Origin: Zobellia galactanivorans
GTDB taxonomy: Bacteria > Bacteroidota > Bacteroidia > Flavobacteriales > Flavobacteriaceae
Assembly: GCF_000973105.1 (NCBI RefSeq)
Contig: NC_015844.1
Span: 1,732,501-1,796,500 of the forward strand
Direction: 5' to 3'
DNA length: 64,000 bases
Both the position numbers and the translations under genes were made by a program. Each line of letters starts with the position of its first letter. Position 1 is the stretch's first letter. The notes under the pieces are model-generated. The model ran no database searches and was not told where the DNA came from. It worked only from the letters and a program-made list of their open reading frames with translations. This document shows, piece by piece, positions 44,001 to 52,671 of the stretch.

Positions 44001-45137
44001 CTAGTTGTAGGTCACCTTTCTAATGATACGCAACGACTCCTTAATGCCCGTATAAACTTTAGGGTAATCTTTTCTCAATAAGGAACGGGAAGCTTCCATC
44101 TGCTTCTTGGCTTCGTCAAAACCGTTCAGGTAACAAATAAGATAAGTATCGGGCAGACTCTTGAGGTCTATTTTATCGGAAGGCGTCAGTTTTATATTGT
44201 TTCGGATTTTTTGCAAAAGGGCATTATTCGCATTCCAGATATGAAAAAGTGACTTCTTATCATATTGCGGGGGCTCAAAGATGAGTTTACTCTCTATTTT
44301 GTACGTTCCGTTATCAAAAAAATGAATGACCATCTCTTCCAAAGGAAAATATCTTTGCTTTGTACCAAGCCCCAATTGTACATATTCCACAGTAGTAAAA
44401 GAGTCTTCCGTATAGGCAATACGGATTTCATCCAAGGCCGAATAAAACAGTTTCACCTGTTCATTGATCAACTCAATATCGACCCTGGAAAAATAAACCT
44501 CATTTTTCACCTTCTTTTTATTCCCTGCCCAACAGACCACAAACTGCTCTTTAAAAACCTTGTAGTTACTACTTAGGTTTTTATGTCGGTTATTGATGAA
44601 GTCGATTACACCATCTAAGGTTAGTTCAATATTGTTACGGGCGTGCTGCTCAATGGTGGCCACCGTATCGGAATTGATATCTTTCAATTCTACTCCATAG
44701 GCCTTCGGCATACTGATACTCCCTTCCCGGAAAAAGACCATGCCCCCATAGTATTTCCAAATGTTTTTGCGCAGGGCGCATACCTTTCCATTAGACCTGA
44801 TAGTAACCAGGCCGACCACCTTGCCTTCTTTTAAATTAGGAAAGGGAATGTTTTCGTACGAAATCAAGGGAGGATTGTCTAGGTAGGCATTGACCAAGTT
44901 TTGGATCTTACTGTCATCAAAGAAATCGACCCCTACAATTTTGTTGTCTTCATCCTCCACCCCGATAACGATAAAAGAATTATTTTTAGGGTTGCTGTTG
45001 GCCAAGGCGCAAACGTGCTTTAAAAACTTGGCCTTACCTTCTTTTTCCCCAATGCTTATAAAACGCTTCTTATCATAAAAACTATTCTCATCATTGTGGG
45101 CAAGTAGGTTTTTTACAAGTAAGCGTTTATTGATCAT
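44001..45137 (-). CDS. AlbA_2 (Schlafen-like) DNA-binding-domain protein
   Basis: The 378-residue protein has an N-terminal AlbA_2 domain (about 15-150; FLKHVCALANSNPKNNSF, IVIGVEDEDNKIVGVD, NPPLISYENIPFPNL, FFREGSISM), found in ATP-binding or nucleic-acid-related proteins of the Schlafen-like group. The C-terminal half (about 170-378) is not recognisable. No signal peptide or membrane helix is present. The start ATG overlaps the stop of the SDR gene by four bases (ATGA), so it is the last gene of an aldo/keto reductase - SDR - AlbA_2 unit. A regulatory or RNA-related role is possible but unproven. Confidence 0.82.
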   Translation of the reverse strand: MINKRLLVKNLLAHNDENSFYDKKRFISIGEKEGKAKFLKHVCALANSNPKNNSFIVIGVEDEDNKIVGVDFFDDSKIQNLVNAYLDNPPLISYENIPFPNLKEGKVVGLVTIRSNGKVCALRKNIWKYYGGMVFFREGSISMPKAYGVELKDINSDTVATIEQHARNNIELTLDGVIDFINNRHKNLSSNYKVFKEQFVVCWAGNKKKVKNEVYFSRVDIELINEQVKLFYSALDEIRIAYTEDSFTTVEYVQLGLGTKQRYFPLEEMVIHFFDNGTYKIESKLIFEPPQYDKKSLFHIWNANNALLQKIRNNIKLTPSDKIDLKSLPDTYLICYLNGFDEAKKQMEASRSLLRKDYPKVYTGIKESLRIIRKVTYN

Positions 45138-45889
45138 AACGACCTGTTCAATATAGTTGCGGAGGCCTGTGCGGTTGGCATGACCACCAAATCGGCAATA
45201 TTTACATGATAGGGCCGGGTTACTACAAAATGTATGATTTCGGCAATATCTTGGGGCAATAAGGGGTCAAAGCCTTCATAAACCGAATCGGCCTTATCAT
45301 CGTCCCCTTTAAAGCGGACATTGCTAAATTCCGTCTCGACAGCCCCCGGATTAATGCCCCCGACCTTGATTCCATAGGGGTTCAAATCCATGCGCATTCC
45401 CTTGGTAAGCGCATCTACGGCATGCTTGCTCGCGCAATACACGTTTCCTTTGGGATACACTTCCTTTCCCGCCGTTGAACCGATATTGATGATATGCCCC
45501 GACTTGCGTTCCACCATGCTCGGAATAATCGCTTTTGAAACATACAATAGTCCCTTAACATTAATGTCGATCATAGCGTCCCAATCGTCAATATCACCTG
45601 CGTCTATAGGATCAAGACCATGGGCGTTACCCGCGTTGTTGACCAATACATCTATTTTCGAAAACTCCTTTGGAAGCGAGCCAATTGCCTCAAAAACGGC
45701 ATCTTTATCACGCACATCGAAGTTCAACGTGTGCACCTCGCAATTTTTGCCCAACTCAACCTCAAGGGCATCAAGACGTTCTTGCCTCCTTCCGCAGAGC
45801 ACCTGCCTAAAGCCCTGAACGGCAAAGAGAATTGCCGTTGCCCTACCTATGCCACTCGTGGCTCCGGTTATTAATACAGTTTTGTTCAT
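45134..45889 (-). CDS. Short-chain dehydrogenase/reductase (YdfG-like)
   Basis: The 251-residue enzyme has the classical SDR pattern: TGATSGIGRA (8-17) for nucleotide binding, NNAGNAHG, and the catalytic Ser-Tyr-Lys in INIGSTAGKEVYPKGNVYCASKHAV, where Tyr is in VYCASK. The C-terminal INPGAVETEFSNVRFKGD is typical of YdfG-like 3-hydroxy-acid or serine/threonine dehydrogenases using NADP. It starts 18 bp after the aldo/keto reductase stop and overlaps the AlbA_2 gene. Confidence 0.92.
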   Translation of the reverse strand: MNKTVLITGATSGIGRATAILFAVQGFRQVLCGRRQERLDALEVELGKNCEVHTLNFDVRDKDAVFEAIGSLPKEFSKIDVLVNNAGNAHGLDPIDAGDIDDWDAMIDINVKGLLYVSKAIIPSMVERKSGHIINIGSTAGKEVYPKGNVYCASKHAVDALTKGMRMDLNPYGIKVGGINPGAVETEFSNVRFKGDDDKADSVYEGFDPLLPQDIAEIIHFVVTRPYHVNIADLVVMPTAQASATILNRSL

Positions 45890-45907
45890 GGTTTTTATTC
45901 TTTTCGT

Positions 45908-46783
45908 TTATGGTACTTCGTGTCCCTGGGCGGCCTCTAACAAGACAAACCAATCGGTCAGTTCCATTTCTATTTTTGTAGCCTCTATCGCCGCCGATAT
46001 ACGTGGTTTTGTAGTGGTACCTACTACCGGGTATACTTTTGAAGGATGCCTCATTACCCAAGCCAAAAGCAATTGGTCTTCAGTAGCCCCATATTTGGGC
46101 AACATAGGCTCCATTGCTCTTGAAACGCGCTTATACACCTCATCTTTTTCCCTAAAAAAGGAACCGAGCGGACTATAAGACATGACCATTCTCTTATTTA
46201 CCAATGCATCATCGAGCGTACCGTCGTACATGGGCCCGTTATGGGTCAACGAAAACTCTATTTGATTTGCCGCAATGGGCGTTTCCGTTTCTATCAAAGC
46301 TATTTGCGATGACAAAAAATTAGACACCCCAAAGGCCCTGACCTTTCCTTGATCCTTTAATTTTACGATGGCCTCTGCCACGGCATCGGGCCGCATTAAC
46401 GGACTGGGCCTATGCAAGAGAAGAAGGTCTAAATAATCGGTCCGCAGTTTTTTAAGCGATTGTTCCGCTGACCAAACGATGTATTCGGCATCATATTGAT
46501 AGTGCTTCACCCGGTTGGGCCGGGCATCGGCATCGAGTTGGATACCGCACTTGGAAATCAACTGGATGTTTTCCCTAGAAATTCCAGCTTCGACAAAGGC
46601 CTTCCCGAAATCTTCTTCGGTCGTATACCCACCGTAAATATCGGCGTGGTCAAAAGTTGTGATTCCTACATTGACGCAGTGATTCATCACTTCGATCATT
46701 TCCGATTTTGAAAAACCTTTTCCCCAACTTCCCCAAGTCATAGTTCCCGCTATAACTTTAGAATAAAATTTGTTCTTTTGCAT
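45908..46783 (-). CDS. Aldo/keto reductase
   Basis: The 291-residue protein matches the YdhF-like aldo/keto reductase group: GTMTWGSWG at the start, TFDHADIYGGYTTEEDFG with catalytic Asp and Tyr, LISKCGI with the catalytic Lys, and DLLLLHRPSPLM with the His. AFGVSNFLSSQIALIE and VVGTTTKPRI follow. It reduces carbonyl compounds with NADPH in the cytosol. It leads a tightly packed reverse-strand operon with the SDR and AlbA_2 genes and is divergent from moxR. Confidence 0.92.
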   Translation of the reverse strand: MQKNKFYSKVIAGTMTWGSWGKGFSKSEMIEVMNHCVNVGITTFDHADIYGGYTTEEDFGKAFVEAGISRENIQLISKCGIQLDADARPNRVKHYQYDAEYIVWSAEQSLKKLRTDYLDLLLLHRPSPLMRPDAVAEAIVKLKDQGKVRAFGVSNFLSSQIALIETETPIAANQIEFSLTHNGPMYDGTLDDALVNKRMVMSYSPLGSFFREKDEVYKRVSRAMEPMLPKYGATEDQLLLAWVMRHPSKVYPVVGTTTKPRISAAIEATKIEMELTDWFVLLEAAQGHEVP

Positions 46784-46941
46784 AGGTGCGTTAAATTAAA
46801 AAGAAATCCCTTAAAAACTTCACAAAAAGAGGGCTCGTACTTTTTTTTTAACCAATCGTTAACAGCTAAGCAACTAATAAATTTTCAATTTGCATGTCTA
46901 TTCTAACAACAACCGACCCAAACCAAAATTTGTAGCGTTAT

Positions 46942-47943
46942 ATGGAAGAAAATACTACGGTAGATATTAATGCGGTAAACGAAAAAATTGCTCAGGAGAG
47001 CGCTTTTATCGACCTGTTGATATTAGAAATGAACAAAGTAATCGTTGGCCAAAAACACATGGTGGAACGCTTACTGATCGGACTTCTTGGTCAAGGCCAC
47101 ATTTTATTGGAAGGTGTACCCGGGCTTGCAAAAACCTTGGCGATCAACACCCTATCAAAGGCAGTTAAGGGCAGCTTCAGCAGAATTCAGTTTACGCCCG
47201 ACCTTTTGCCTGCCGATGTAGTCGGTACCTTGATCTACAACATGAAGGAAAACGACTTTTCGATAAAGAAAGGTCCTATTTTCGCAAATTTCGTGCTGGC
47301 GGATGAAATTAACCGTGCCCCCGCAAAGGTACAATCGGCACTCTTGGAAGCCATGCAGGAAAAGCAGGTCACCATTGGCGACGAGACCTTTATACTGGAC
47401 AAGCCGTTTTTGGTAATGGCCACGCAGAACCCCGTAGAGCAAGAAGGTACCTACCCCTTACCCGAAGCACAGGTCGACCGTTTTATGCTCAAGACGGTAA
47501 TCGATTATCCGAAGCTAAACGAAGAACAAATGATCATGCGGCAGAATCTTCTAGGAGCCTACGAAACGGTAAGACCGGTAGTAAGCCTAGAACAGATACT
47601 AAGCGCCCAAAAAGCGGTACGTGATGTGTATATGGACGAAAAGATAGAGAAATACATTCTCGATATCGTTTTCGCCACACGATACCCAGAAAAATATAAT
47701 TTGCCCGATTTAAAACCATTGATCAGCTTCGGTGCTTCCCCAAGGGGTAGTATCAACCTGGGCAATGCGGCAAAATGCTATGCCTTCATCAAGAGAAGGG
47801 GATATGTAGTCCCCGAAGATGTAAGGGCCGTGGTTCACGATGTGTTAAGGCACAGAATTGGTATCACCTACGAGGCCGAAGCAGAAAATATTACTTCCGA
47901 AGAAATCATCAACAAGATCGTTAACGAGATCGAAGTACCCTAA
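46942..47943 (+). CDS. moxR: MoxR-family AAA+ ATPase of the Bat operon
   Basis: The 333-residue ATPase has Walker A GVPGLAKT, Walker B LADEINRAPAKVQSALLEAM, sensor ATQNPVEQEGTYPLPEAQVDRFM and an AAA_lid domain, the standard MoxR layout. MoxR ATPases act as chaperones for the assembly of von Willebrand A (VWA) proteins. It opens the Bat (Bacteroides aerotolerance) operon, which continues to batE. An 88-bp gap before the DUF58 gene contains a short tandem repeat. I see no exact -7 element upstream, so its promoter is not assigned. Confidence 0.94.
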   Translation: MEENTTVDINAVNEKIAQESAFIDLLILEMNKVIVGQKHMVERLLIGLLGQGHILLEGVPGLAKTLAINTLSKAVKGSFSRIQFTPDLLPADVVGTLIYNMKENDFSIKKGPIFANFVLADEINRAPAKVQSALLEAMQEKQVTIGDETFILDKPFLVMATQNPVEQEGTYPLPEAQVDRFMLKTVIDYPKLNEEQMIMRQNLLGAYETVRPVVSLEQILSAQKAVRDVYMDEKIEKYILDIVFATRYPEKYNLPDLKPLISFGASPRGSINLGNAAKCYAFIKRRGYVVPEDVRAVVHDVLRHRIGITYEAEAENITSEEIINKIVNEIEVP

Positions 47944-48000
47944 AAAGTGGGCAGTTGGCAGATGTGGTCGGTAGTATTTGACGTTTTGTCCCTACCCCTG

Positions 48001-48028
48001 AAACTGCTTGCTGAAAACTGTTTACTGA
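48001..48028. repeat. Two 14-bp tandem repeat units between moxR and the DUF58 gene
   Basis: AAACTGCTTGCTGA (48001-48014) is followed directly by AAACTGTTTACTGA (48015-48028), differing at two positions. A related GCAGTTGGCAG lies at 47951-47961. Similar CAGTTxGCAG/ACTGxxxACTG microsatellite-like elements are known in flavobacterial intergenic DNA. Confidence 0.55.
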
Positions 48029-48031
48029 AGA

Positions 48032-48898
48032 ATGGATACGAAAGAGCTACTTAAAAAAGTACGTAAGATCGAGATCAAGACACGGCGTCTTTCCGATCAT
48101 ATTTTCGGTGGGGAATACCACTCCACTTTTAAGGGTCGGGGTATGACCTTTAGCGAAGTACGCCAATACCAATTTGGCGATGACGTACGAAATATTGATT
48201 GGAACGTTACAGCGCGTTACAACGAACCCTACATCAAGGTTTTTGAAGAAGAACGCGAACTGACCATGATGCTTATGGTCGACATAAGTGGCTCTGAACA
48301 TTTTGGCACGACCAATCAGTTCAAAAAAGATGTAATTACGGAAATATCGGCCACCTTGGCCTTCTCCGCCCTTCAGAACAACGACAAAGCAGGACTCATT
48401 CTGTTTTCCGATGAAGTAGAGCTGTATATTCCTCCTAAAAAAGGAAAAAGCCATGTGCTGCGGATTATTAGGGAATTGTTGGAATTCAAACCGAAAAGCA
48501 ATCGTACGAACGTTGCCGAAGCCTTGAAGTTTTTGAGCAGCGTAATGAAGAAAAAAGCGATTGTTTTTGTACTATCCGACTTTATTGCCGAAGACTATGA
48601 AAAGACCTTGAAGATCTCAGGGAACAAGCACGACCTTACGGGTATCAGGGTTTTTGATGAACGCGAAGAGAACATACCTAATTTAGGTATGGTACAAATG
48701 CAGGATGCCGAAACCGGCAAGATAAGATTGGTAAACACCCAATCTAAAAGAGTACGTATGGCCTATGGCGAATACTACCGGCAGCGTGTCAATTACTTCA
48801 AGGAAACGTTCACGAAATCGGGCTGTGGCGTGTTGGATTGTAGGGTCGACGAAAGTTATGTAAAAAAATTATTGGGCTATTTTAAGCGCAGAGGCTAA
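48032..48898 (+). CDS. DUF58 (VWA-like) protein of the Bat operon
   Basis: The 288-residue protein shows the DUF58 pattern: GRGMTFSEVRQYQFGDDVRNIDWNVTARYNEPYIKVFEEERE. A MIDAS-like metal site DISGS (Asp84, Ser86, Ser88) and a VWA-like fold follow. Soluble, without signal peptide. DUF58 proteins are regular partners of MoxR. The stop and the next start overlap in TAATG at 48896-48900, showing translational coupling with the BatD-like gene. Confidence 0.9.
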   Translation: MDTKELLKKVRKIEIKTRRLSDHIFGGEYHSTFKGRGMTFSEVRQYQFGDDVRNIDWNVTARYNEPYIKVFEEERELTMMLMVDISGSEHFGTTNQFKKDVITEISATLAFSALQNNDKAGLILFSDEVELYIPPKKGKSHVLRIIRELLEFKPKSNRTNVAEALKFLSSVMKKKAIVFVLSDFIAEDYEKTLKISGNKHDLTGIRVFDEREENIPNLGMVQMQDAETGKIRLVNTQSKRVRMAYGEYYRQRVNYFKETFTKSGCGVLDCRVDESYVKKLLGYFKRRG

Positions 48899-50562
48899 TG
48901 CTAAAAAATTACTTGCTAAACCAAAGAAATAACAAACTATTGCCCATAAGGCGATTCACCTTGCTATGCTTTTTGTTGATGGCTTTTTCAGCATTCTCCC
49001 AAAAAAGCCCCAAGGTAAGCACCGAGGTCGATACCACGTCGATTAAAATTGGCGAACAGGTCAGATTTACCGTTACCGTCGAGGCCGACACTACGGCCCA
49101 GGTTATTTTTCCCGAAGGCCAGACCTTTTCGCCCTTGGAAACCGTAGAAGCCTTTGCTACCGATACAACACGGCAGAACGACCGAATGACCCTGCAAAAA
49201 ATCTACGCCCTTACCCAATTTGATTCGGGATCGTACAAAATACCGGCCCAACGTATAGACATTAACGGCAACGGTTTCTTGACCGACTCCACCACGACCA
49301 TCAATGTAGCCAATGTAGCGGTAGATACCTTGGCGCAAAAGATGTACGACATCAAACCTTTAATGGAGGTTGAAAAAAGCAACGCTAAACTATGGCTATG
49401 GATTCTAGGCGTTCTTTTAGGCCTATTGCTTATAGGTGCCCTAGTATATTGGTTCTTTTTTAAGAAAAAGCCCTTGACCGAGGAGGAGAAAGTGGCGTTG
49501 TTACCCCCTTATGACCGTGCCCTCTTAGAGCTAAAAAAACTGGAAAACTCGAGATATATCATTCAAGACGAGTACAAGCAGTACTACTCCGAACTTACCG
49601 ACATTGTCCGTTCTTACCTAGAGGAAGATGTTCACGTTTCGGCCTTGGAGAGTACTACCGATGAACTGATCAATAAACTTGAGCTACTTAAAGATGCAGG
49701 CGAACTTCAAATTGAAGACGACACCTTGCTTCAGTTCAAACGCATTCTGCAGACTGCGGATTTAGTAAAATTTGCCAAATCAAAACCCGAAAGTTCCGTA
49801 GCCGAACAAGACCGCAAGGCCATAGAGGAAATCGTAATAAAAACACATGAGGCCTTACCTGAACCCACGGAAGAAGAATTGATGGAACAGGAGGAATTCA
49901 AGGAGGAACTCGAAAGGAAGAAGCAGAAGAAAAAATTAGTCTATGCCAGTTTGGCCCTTTTTGGCCTTCTTGTAATCGGCACATCGGCCGTTACCGCGTA
50001 TTACGGTTTCACCTATGTAAAAGACACCCTTTTGGGGCATCCGACCAAAAAACTCCTGGAAGGCGAATGGGTAGCGAGTTCATATGGTTATCCACCGATC
50101 AACCTAGAGACACCCCACGTACTGAAAAGACAGGAGACCAAGCTCAGTCCAGAAATGAAGGCCAACATAAAAGACCTTCAAATGTTCTCATACAGTAATA
50201 CGGAAAGCTTGTTTACCGTTGGTGCTAGCTCGACCACCTTGACCCAAGAAGTAGAACCCGAATTCAACAAATCGATTGAGTCATTCATAGAAAACCTTGA
50301 AAAACAAGGTGCAAAGAACATTATTACCAAACAGGAAGAGTTCACCACCTTGACCGGTGTAAAGGGCATTAAGGTTTTCGGTAGCGGAAAGTTCCCCATA
50401 CCCCAGTCGAAAGAGCTTGTAGACGGAAAATATGCCATTTTGCTATTTGGCGGAAAAGGCTTCCAACAACAGGTTATTCTAAATTGGTTGGACGGAGACA
50501 CCTATGCACAAAAAATTGTCGATCGTATTTTAGGTTCGGTCGAAGTAAAAACGGAATTATAG
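48898..50562 (+). CDS. BatD-like membrane protein with extra C-terminal domain
   Basis: This 554-residue protein has a signal peptide (LLCFLLMAFSAFSQ) and a periplasmic BatD-like beta domain (about 36-160; IKIGEQVRFTVTVEA, FDSGSYKIPAQRIDINGN). A membrane helix follows at about 165-187, then a cytosolic helical region (about 195-345, LPPYDRALLELKKLENSR, YYSELTDIVRSYLEE). A second membrane helix (about 347-370) leads to a C-terminal domain of about 175 residues with no recognised family. The second helix and tail are unusual compared with the shorter BatD-like proteins I know at this operon position. The batA gene starts immediately after the stop codon. Confidence 0.78.
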   Translation: MLKNYLLNQRNNKLLPIRRFTLLCFLLMAFSAFSQKSPKVSTEVDTTSIKIGEQVRFTVTVEADTTAQVIFPEGQTFSPLETVEAFATDTTRQNDRMTLQKIYALTQFDSGSYKIPAQRIDINGNGFLTDSTTTINVANVAVDTLAQKMYDIKPLMEVEKSNAKLWLWILGVLLGLLLIGALVYWFFFKKKPLTEEEKVALLPPYDRALLELKKLENSRYIIQDEYKQYYSELTDIVRSYLEEDVHVSALESTTDELINKLELLKDAGELQIEDDTLLQFKRILQTADLVKFAKSKPESSVAEQDRKAIEEIVIKTHEALPEPTEEELMEQEEFKEELERKKQKKKLVYASLALFGLLVIGTSAVTAYYGFTYVKDTLLGHPTKKLLEGEWVASSYGYPPINLETPHVLKRQETKLSPEMKANIKDLQMFSYSNTESLFTVGASSTTLTQEVEPEFNKSIESFIENLEKQGAKNIITKQEEFTTLTGVKGIKVFGSGKFPIPQSKELVDGKYAILLFGGKGFQQQVILNWLDGDTYAQKIVDRILGSVEVKTEL

Positions 50563-51561
50563 ATGTTGGATAACGTAACCTTTGCAAATCCGGAATTCTT
50601 TTGGTTGCTACTTTTGCTTCCGTTGGCCATCTTGTGGTATTTCTACAAGCGCAACGAGCATGTAGCCTCTCTAAAGATTCCGACCATACAGGGTTTTGGC
50701 CATACGGATGTTCTTTCTAAACTAAAACCTTTGTTGTTCATTCTACGTCTTCTGGCCTTGACGGCGGTAATAGTAGCCATGGCGAGACCGCAGACCGAGG
50801 ATATTTCCACCAAAACAAAAACGACCAAGGGTATCGACATTGTCATGGCCATCGATGTCTCATCAAGTATGTTGGCCAGAGACCTCAAGCCCAATCGCTT
50901 GACCGCCCTAAAAGAAGTAGCGGCCGAATTTATCAAGGAACGGCCCAACGACCGTATCGGTCTGGTTGCCTATGCCGCCGAAGCCTATACAAAGACCCCG
51001 ATTACCAGTGACAAATCAATCGTCTTAAGGGCATTAAAAGAAATTACATATGGGCAGTTGAACGACGGTACGGCCATAGGCATGGGACTGGCCACATCGG
51101 TCAACCGCCTGAAAGAAAGCAAGGCTTCCAGTAAAATCATCATCCTGCTCACCGACGGGGTGAACAACTCTGGTTTTATTGAACCGCAGACCGCCGCCGA
51201 CTTGGCCACGGAATTCGGCATCAAGACCTACACCATAGGTCTAGGCACCAACGGAAACGCACTTTCCCCCATTGCCTACAACAGCGATGGTTCATTCCGC
51301 TACGGTATGCGCCAAGTGGAAATCGACGAAGATTTGTTAAAAGATATTGCAAAAGTTACGGGAGGAAAGTATTTTAGGGCTACGGATAACCAAAAGTTAG
51401 AAGCTATATACGACGAAATCAACAAGCTTGAAAAAACCGAAATAGAAGAATTTAAATATTACAAGTACGAGGAAAAATTTAGGCCTTGGATATTTTTGGC
51501 AATAGCCTTGTTAGTGTTCGAATGGCTACTCAGAAATACACTTTTTAGAAGTTTTATCTAA
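50563..51561 (+). CDS. batA: BatA, VWA-domain membrane protein
   Basis: The 332-residue protein has an N-terminal membrane helix (about 12-27), a second at about 55-75, a VWA domain with an intact MIDAS motif DVSSS (Asp98, Ser100, Ser102), and a final helix near the C-terminus (RPWIFLAIALLVFEWLL). It sits in the inner membrane with the VWA domain likely exposed to the periplasm. It begins directly after the previous stop. BatA and BatB are the paired VWA proteins of the aerotolerance operon. Confidence 0.92.
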   Translation: MLDNVTFANPEFFWLLLLLPLAILWYFYKRNEHVASLKIPTIQGFGHTDVLSKLKPLLFILRLLALTAVIVAMARPQTEDISTKTKTTKGIDIVMAIDVSSSMLARDLKPNRLTALKEVAAEFIKERPNDRIGLVAYAAEAYTKTPITSDKSIVLRALKEITYGQLNDGTAIGMGLATSVNRLKESKASSKIIILLTDGVNNSGFIEPQTAADLATEFGIKTYTIGLGTNGNALSPIAYNSDGSFRYGMRQVEIDEDLLKDIAKVTGGKYFRATDNQKLEAIYDEINKLEKTEIEEFKYYKYEEKFRPWIFLAIALLVFEWLLRNTLFRSFI

Positions 51562-51621
51562 GCACGTCCTTTTGAAACCCCATCGTACCTCACTGAATTT
51601 TAGAAAACGAACAGAACAAGA

Positions 51622-52671
51622 ATGATTCAATTAGACGAAAAGATTTACTTTTATTTGCTGACCGTTATACCGGTCATTGTCGTCTTGTTCATTGTGGTTC
51701 AACTTTGGAAGAAGCGAACCCAAAACAAATTTGCCGATAGCCAATTGCTCAAGCGGCTGTCACCTGACAAATCTACATTTAAATCGACCCTTAAGCTTTT
51801 GTTTTTCCTTTTGGGCCTAACTTTTATCACCCTCGGATTGGTCAATCCGAAAATTGGCACGAAATTGGAGACGGTAAAACGCGAAGGTGTCGATGTCGTT
51901 TTTGCGGTAGACGTCTCTAAGAGTATGTTGGCCGAAGACATAGCGCCCAACCGTTTGGAAAAGGCCAAACGCTTGGTATCCGAGATCATAAACCAATTGG
52001 CGAGCGACCGGATCGGTATTATCGCCTATGCCGGGCAAGCCTTTCCCCAATTGCCCATTACCACTGATTACGGTGCGGCAAAAATGTTCTTGCAAAGCAT
52101 GAACACCGACATGCTTACATCCCAAGGAACGGCCATCAACGAGGCCATTGAACTGGCCACTACGTTCTATAACGATGAAGAGCAGACCAACAGGGTATTG
52201 TTCATTATATCCGATGGCGAGGACCATTCGGAAGGCAATACCAAAGACGCTGTAGAAAAAGCAGTAGAAGAGGAAGGTATCCGCATATTTACCATCGGCG
52301 TAGGAAAGGCCAAGGGAGCACCCATTCCCATAAAACGCAATGGCGTGGTCGAGAGCCTTAAAAAGGATGCCCAAGGCGAAGTGGTCATTACAAAATTGAA
52401 CGAAGAGGTACTCATCGATATTGCCGAAGAAGGCAACGGAGAGTATATAGACGGTACAAATACCGAAGCTGCGGTAGAAAGAATAACAGAACAACTGTTA
52501 CAAATGGACAAAAAGGAATTTGAAGCCAAACAGTTTGCCGAATTCAAAGACCAGTTTCAATGGTTCTTAGGCATTGGCCTTTTATTCTTGATTTTAGATG
52601 TCTTTATTTTAGAGAAACGTACAAAGTGGCTTGCAAAGCTGAATTTGTTTAACGAAAAAGAGATAGAATAG
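51622..52671 (+). CDS. batB: BatB, VWA-domain membrane protein
   Basis: The 349-residue protein parallels BatA: an N-terminal helix (about 9-28), another at about 56-74, VWA MIDAS DVSKS (Asp97, Ser99, Ser101), and a C-terminal helix (WFLGIGLLFLILDVFIL). TDMLTSQGTAINEAIELA carries the conserved metal-proximal Thr region. It lies 60 bp after batA and ends exactly before the batC ATG. The two VWA proteins probably form a complex handled by MoxR. Confidence 0.92.
   Translation: MIQLDEKIYFYLLTVIPVIVVLFIVVQLWKKRTQNKFADSQLLKRLSPDKSTFKSTLKLLFFLLGLTFITLGLVNPKIGTKLETVKREGVDVVFAVDVSKSMLAEDIAPNRLEKAKRLVSEIINQLASDRIGIIAYAGQAFPQLPITTDYGAAKMFLQSMNTDMLTSQGTAINEAIELATTFYNDEEQTNRVLFIISDGEDHSEGNTKDAVEKAVEEEGIRIFTIGVGKAKGAPIPIKRNGVVESLKKDAQGEVVITKLNEEVLIDIAEEGNGEYIDGTNTEAAVERITEQLLQMDKKEFEAKQFAEFKDQFQWFLGIGLLFLILDVFILEKRTKWLAKLNLFNEKEIE

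Noticed and set aside
44001-45137. AlbA_2 protein as an antiviral defence gene
   Set aside because: Although Schlafen-like proteins occur in defence islands, the neighbours here are metabolic and no nuclease, toxin or restriction gene is close.
51817-52494. A 225-codon reverse frame inside batB
   Set aside because: It is entirely antisense to a VWA protein with an intact MIDAS motif and has no independent support.
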